The translations under genes were made by a program, and so were the position numbers. A DNA stretch of 64,000 nt from Halanaerobium polyolivorans (GTDB lineage Bacteria; Bacillota; Halanaerobiia; Halanaerobiales; Halanaerobiaceae). Below, in pieces: positions 60,685-64,000 of this stretch (position 1 is its first letter; each line of letters starts with the position of its first letter). Under the pieces are notes generated by a model. The model was not told the origin of the DNA, searched no databases, and was given only the letters and a program-made list of their open reading frames with translations. The stretch lies in contig NZ_JAJFAT010000009.1 of NCBI RefSeq assembly GCF_020711195.1, positions 1 to 64,000 of the forward strand, written 5' to 3'.

Positions 60685-61203
60685 TTAACTACTGGCCCAA
60701 GCTTCTAATTTCTCCATTGTTAATTCTAAAGTTCTTTCTGATATTTCAGGTAATGAACCACCCAATGCTTTTTTAGCCTCAGCAAAACCATCTGCAACTG
60801 CTTTTTTTAAGGTCTCATATCTGCTTTTATCTCCACCAGAGATTGCTTTGGCAAAACTAACTATCCGATCACTTACAGCCTCTACACCATATTCACCATC
60901 TTCTGCAATCAATGCTTCTGCTTCTTGAGCCGCTTTTTGATCAACTTCCAGCTCTTCTGAATCTTTTAGAGCAGTTTTAAAAGTCATATCCTGTCTTGCT
61001 AAAAGTTCTTTAACTAATGCCTTCAATCTAGAATTAGCAGCTTCAGCCTTTTGCTTCACCTCTGCTAAAGCCTCTAAATCTACCTCAACCAGATCACCTG
61101 AATTATTTTTCTTGATCTCTTCTGCCTCAACTTTTTCTGCCCGCACATTTTGCTCTTGATGCTTATTAATCGGATTCTGAGCATAATTTTTATCAATTCT
61201 CAT
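60685..61203 (-). CDS. Unrecognised protein of the flagellar region
   Basis: 172 residues, no signal peptide or membrane helix. The first 60 residues are Gln/Asn/Lys-rich and probably disordered; the rest is helical and acidic. The block SDRIVSFAKAISGGDKSRYE ... LKKAVADGFAEAKKALGG ... LPEISERTLELTMEKLEAW is like that of short proteins often found beside flagellin and FlaG genes in Clostridia, function unknown. ATG 61203 with GAGGTG; GTG 61212 overlaps this site. Flanked by a terminator and a possible FliA-type promoter, so monocistronic. Confidence 0.7.
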   Translation of the reverse strand: MRIDKNYAQNPINKHQEQNVRAEKVEAEEIKKNNSGDLVEVDLEALAEVKQKAEAANSRLKALVKELLARQDMTFKTALKDSEELEVDQKAAQEAEALIAEDGEYGVEAVSDRIVSFAKAISGGDKSRYETLKKAVADGFAEAKKALGGSLPEISERTLELTMEKLEAWASS

Positions 61204-61410
61204 CAACTTCACCTCTCACCTTATTTAATTTTATTCTAAAGCGGCTCAAAAATATAAACAAAAGCTATTTTCTATATTTTAATACTTAATTTCTAATATC
61301 ATTATCGATAATCTTTGTTATTTATTAAGCATCATAAAAGCTAAAGATTAAAGATTAGCTTAAATATACTCTTATTAAAAGCTTCAAGCTCTTCAATAGC
61401 TTTATTTGCC

Positions 61411-61450
61411 AAAAAAAAAGAACCTATGCCCTTAACAAAAGACATAGGTT
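61411..61450 (-). terminator. Terminator after the two small coiled-coil genes
   Basis: Minus-strand AACCTATG / CATAGGTT, 8-bp stem followed by CTTTTTTTTT. Confidence 0.85.
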
Positions 61451-61466
61451 GATATCAATTCTTTAT

Positions 61467-61733
61467 TTAGATCTTAACTCCTAAATCATCCAGCTCAGCT
61501 TTGAGATAATCAAAGTATTCTTTTAGTTCTTTTTCTTTTTCGGTTGATAATTTTCCAGCTCTGATCTCTACTGCAGCTGCCCTCATACTTCTTAGCTTGA
61601 GCTCTGCTGCAGCCAGCTGTCTTTTCTTTTTCTGTACTACAGCGCTTTTTTCTTGAGCAGCTTTTAGTTTAGCATCTATTTCTCTTCTCAGCTCTTTGAT
61701 CTTTGCAAGAATTTCTCTGGTTTTTATCTGCAT
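61467..61733 (-). CDS. Small coiled-coil protein, paralogue 1
   Basis: 88 residues, basic helical protein. It shares with its upstream neighbour the block KRxLAxxExKLRxM...IR...LSxEKExELxEYFxYLxxEL (residues about 37-82), so the pair arose by tandem duplication. No family recognised; the dimension and charge suit an export chaperone or a structural helper of the flagellar apparatus, but this is only by context. The ribosome binding site before ATG 61733 is weak. Confidence 0.6.
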   Translation of the reverse strand: MQIKTREILAKIKELRREIDAKLKAAQEKSAVVQKKKRQLAAAELKLRSMRAAAVEIRAGKLSTEKEKELKEYFDYLKAELDDLGVKI

Positions 61734-61813
61734 TTTATCAACCCTAGTTTTGCCAATATTTTTGGTTCAACTTAAGCAAAAAAAACTAAAAGACAAGCTA
61801 CTTAGAATAAGCT

Positions 61814-62143
61814 TTAATAATAGATGCTCTGAGTATAATCTTTATACTTTTGAATAGATCTATTTTTAGAAAGCCGACGAAATTTTAGCCCTAACCCGAT
61901 TAGTTCTTTTTCAAGATACAGAAAATATTCTCTAAGTTCGGCTTCTTTTTCCTGGCTTAAATCTTCATCTCTTATCCTTTTAGCCAAAACCTTCATCGCT
62001 CTCAACTTTACCTCCAGCTCAGCCAAACGCCTTTTTTCTTTTCTCAAATCTATCTTTTTATCTTTATTATTGCCAAAAGTTATTTTAAGACCTTTGCTGA
62101 TCGCTTCAATTTCTTTTGCCAATCTTTTGAGCTTTGATGTCAT
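61814..62143 (-). CDS. Small coiled-coil protein, paralogue 2
   Basis: 109 residues. The same block as in paralogue 1 (RRLAELEVKLRAMKVLAKRI, LSQEKEAELREYFLYLEKEL) at about 45-90, plus a basic tail ending YKDYTQSIYY. Start either ATG 62152 or ATG 62143; CAGGA 9 nt before favours 62143. The gene lies between flaG and paralogue 1 on the same strand, 80 bp from the latter. Function unknown; see paralogue 1. Confidence 0.6.
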   Translation of the reverse strand: MTSKLKRLAKEIEAISKGLKITFGNNKDKKIDLRKEKRRLAELEVKLRAMKVLAKRIRDEDLSQEKEAELREYFLYLEKELIGLGLKFRRLSKNRSIQKYKDYTQSIYY

Positions 62144-62189
62144 TTTAATCATTCCTGATTTCTATATTTAAAAAGAGCTCTAAATCTCT

Positions 62190-62226
62190 TCAAAAAAAGA
62201 GATCATCTCTGACCTCTCTTTTTTAA
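62190..62226 (-). terminator. Possible terminator after flaG
   Basis: Minus-strand AGAGA-TGA-TCTCT followed by TTTTTTT; short stem, so moderate support. Confidence 0.5.
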
Positions 62227-62243
62227 AAGATAAAGAAATAAAA

Positions 62244-62600
62244 TTAAATTCTTACATCCAAGACCAAACCGATCATCTCGTTAATCCTAGCCGAGATGTT
62301 AAGTACTTCTTCAGGTGGTATTTCTCTGATGATCTCCTCTTCAACCAAATCCATCACCTGTACCATATATCTACCCGAATCTTCATGCAGCTCAAAGTTT
62401 AAGCCCTTATCAAAGGTACGCATGGTATCATTGACCTTTTCTAAGTGATAAGCTATTTCTTCTTCACTTAAAAATATTTCGGTCTCTTTAGATTCTTCTA
62501 ATAATTTTATTTCTTTGTTAGCGATAGCTCTGTTTCCTTTTGATTGACTAACATTATCTCTTGAGGAGGCTTGAATAGGCTCACTGCCATCTACCCGCAT
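62244..62600 (-). CDS. flaG: FlaG family protein
   Basis: 118 residues. The C-terminal 70 residues are the FlaG fold: AYHLEKVNDTMRTFDKGLNF, FELHEDSGRYMVQVMD and EIIREIPPEEVLNISARINE, ending GLVLDVRI. FlaG proteins limit or tune filament length; mechanism not settled. ATG 62600 is preferred over GTG 62609, which overlaps the GAGGTG site. It follows the flagellin gene and its terminator. Confidence 0.93.
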   Translation of the reverse strand: MRVDGSEPIQASSRDNVSQSKGNRAIANKEIKLLEESKETEIFLSEEEIAYHLEKVNDTMRTFDKGLNFELHEDSGRYMVQVMDLVEEEIIREIPPEEVLNISARINEMIGLVLDVRI

Positions 62601-62620
62601 AACTTTCACCTCTTTTTTAT

Positions 62621-62650
62621 AAAAGGCCGACCTTTAAAAGCCGGCCTTAT
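62621..62650 (-). terminator. Terminator of the flagellin gene
   Basis: Minus-strand AAGGCCG / CGGCCTT stem (62648-62642 with 62629-62623) with TTATAAAAAA following; strong GC stem in AT-rich surroundings. Confidence 0.75.
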
Positions 62651-62701
62651 TTTATCTAATTAAGTTTAATCCAATGCTTATCTTAGCTAAAGGATTATTA
62701 T

Positions 62702-64000
62702 TTAGCCTAATAACTGAAGTACAGATTGAGGAGCCTGATTAGCTTGAGCTAACATAGCTGTACCAGCCTGCTCTAAGATCTGCTGTTTGGAGAACTCTGA
62801 CATTTCATGTGCCATATCAACGTCTCTAATTCTTGATTCAGCAGCCTGTAGGTTCTCAGAAGCCACTTCAAGGTTAGCGATAGTATGGTCTAGTCTGTTC
62901 TGGACAGCACCTAGTTCAGAACGCTGTGAAGAAACAGTTTCGATAGCTTCATTGATGGTTGAAATGGCGCTATCTGCAGCTTCTTGAGAAGAAACATCTA
63001 TTCCACCTTCAGCGGCTACTTCTAATGTATCTCCATCATTTAGATTGGCTGTTGTCATTACTGCTTCTGCATCTTCTGCTACAGCACCTTCAGCATTATT
63101 TGCATCATAATCTACTGAAAAATCAATATCATCAGTTGCATAATATTCTCCTGCTTCTACATTCTCTACTGCATCAGCAAGATCTACAGCAACAACCTCA
63201 CCATTTTCATTAACTAACACATTTTCTATTGATTCATGATTCCAATTGTCTCCAACTTCAATACCTTCTTCACCGAAATAATCAGCATAGTTGGCATCAT
63301 CTATTTCAACATTAGTATACGTCCCAGTCTCCAATCCTTCAGTCTCAATGGATGCTGTTGCTGTTATTTCACTTAAATCAGCATCTGAATTTGCTTCTAG
63401 AGAAACTGTACCAGTAATTGTTTCACCAAAATCAATAGCTTCATCTTCATCCGAAGCATGACTTGCAGATGAGAGATTTGATTCATCATAGGCTCCATCA
63501 AGAAGATTAAATGTTTGTCCATCGCTGCTTACTGCAACAATTTCCCCATCATCATTGGCCAGACCATAATTGGCTAAACTATCATCAGCTAAAGTTATAT
63601 TATCGACATCTACAACATCTAGTTCCTGTTCTCCTTCTACCAATCCAGTATTAGCAATATCACCTTCATTATCAACATCTTCTATTTCTATTTCAACTAA
63701 TGCATCACCAGTACCATCACCAGATACTCCTAAAGCATCTGCACTCATATCATCAACCTCAAGATCAATACTCTGGCCTTCATTAGCACCGATCTGGAAG
63801 ATACTCTCTAAAGAGCCATCCAAAAGATTCTGGGTATTAAATTCTGTGGTGTCAGCGATTCTGCTCAGTTCAGCAGATAGCTGATCTACCTCAGCCTGGA
63901 TCTCTGCTCTATCTTCAGCAGTATTGGTGTCATTAGCACTCTGTACAGCCAATTCTCGCATCTGCTGGAGTATCTCGTGGGACTCGTTTAAAGCACCCTC
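62702..64000 (-). CDS. Flagellin, N-terminus beyond the window
   Basis: The frame is open to the right edge and begins there EGALNESHEILQQMRELAVQ, an internal D1 segment of flagellin, so about 70 N-terminal residues are outside. The N-terminal part shown has IQAEVDQLSAELSRIADTTE and FNTQNLLDG; the C-terminal D0/D1 has LGAVQNRLDHTIANLEVASE, ESRIRDVDMAHEMSEFSK and ANQAPQSVLQLLG. The central D2/D3 region (about 260 residues) is extremely rich in Asp and Glu with almost no Lys or Arg, as in surface proteins of halophiles. It polymerises into the filament with FliS and FliD encoded downstream. Strong terminator follows. Confidence 0.97.
   Translation of the reverse strand, partial: EGALNESHEILQQMRELAVQSANDTNTAEDRAEIQAEVDQLSAELSRIADTTEFNTQNLLDGSLESIFQIGANEGQSIDLEVDDMSADALGVSGDGTGDALVEIEIEDVDNEGDIANTGLVEGEQELDVVDVDNITLADDSLANYGLANDDGEIVAVSSDGQTFNLLDGAYDESNLSSASHASDEDEAIDFGETITGTVSLEANSDADLSEITATASIETEGLETGTYTNVEIDDANYADYFGEEGIEVGDNWNHESIENVLVNENGEVVAVDLADAVENVEAGEYYATDDIDFSVDYDANNAEGAVAEDAEAVMTTANLNDGDTLEVAAEGGIDVSSQEAADSAISTINEAIETVSSQRSELGAVQNRLDHTIANLEVASENLQAAESRIRDVDMAHEMSEFSKQQILEQAGTAMLAQANQAPQSVLQLLG

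Noticed and set aside
61230-61330. Strong FliA promoter before the 175-residue protein gene
   Set aside because: CGATAA is present, but the -35 element is only TTAA at a poor match, so not listed as a feature.
62702-64000. Plus-strand open frames across the flagellin gene (for example 63570-63884)
   Set aside because: Open frames opposite to an acidic coding sequence; no ribosome binding site or family features.

Overview
The window is AT-rich DNA from what looks like a low-GC, anaerobic, flagellated Firmicute with an outer membrane, most likely of the halophilic order Halanaerobiales. This assignment is inference. It rests on strong Gram-positive ribosome binding sites with many GTG/TTG starts, a signal-peptide beta-barrel protein ending in Phe, a very acidic flagellin, an RnfD-like membrane flavoprotein and oxygen-independent redox enzymes. 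Nearly all genes lie on the minus strand.

Region 1 (1-4900) is accessory and decaying. It holds two Fic proteins, a CPBP membrane protease, a beheaded ParE toxin, a HigBA-like pair with a truncated toxin, and three 112-133 bp elements with attC-like ends (RYYYAAC...GTTRRRY) that alternate with the genes. It ends in a scar where the 3' part of a tRNA abuts the 5' end of a branched-chain aminotransferase gene. Region 2 (4900-12200) holds a histidine phosphatase, RNA 2'-phosphotransferase KptA, an orphan RnfD-like protein with a small membrane partner, a SEC-C pseudogene, and a heterodimeric ABC exporter followed by an ArsR regulator with a perfect palindrome before it.

Region 3 (12200-27500) has a three-gene cyclic-di-GMP operon (MEDS/PAS/HD-GYP; REC-PAS-GGDEF; PAS-GAF-GGDEF-HD-GYP), two SDR oxidoreductases, a DUF429-like pseudogene, a DeoC-type aldolase with an FGGY sugar kinase, a PLD-helicase with a HIT hydrolase (possible defence pair), and the beta-barrel protein. 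Region 4 (27500-35750) is a nine-gene operon: glutamine synthetase-like ligase, three split glutamate-synthase domains, a four-part FAD/Fe-S amine dehydrogenase and a Rid protein. It resembles the gamma-glutamylmethylamide / N-methylglutamate pathway of aerobic methylotrophs, rebuilt with a dye-linked-type dehydrogenase.

Region 5 (35900-56000) is dense in signalling: more GGDEF and HD-GYP proteins, a hybrid histidine kinase, carB, a LysE exporter, two copies of a structured ~290-nt RNA flanking a diguanylate cyclase gene, and a CarH-like adenosylcobalamin photoreceptor domain (Wx9EH motif) in an operon with a diguanylate cyclase and next to a cyclopropane-fatty-acid-synthase-like gene. Region 6 (56000-64000) is motility: a chemoreceptor with a cytoplasmic Cys-rich insert, a FliT-like chaperone, fliS, fliD, three unrecognised small proteins (two of them tandem paralogues), flaG and a flagellin gene that runs off the window. 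The clustering suggests that light/cobalamin, redox and other cues feed c-di-GMP levels that set motility.
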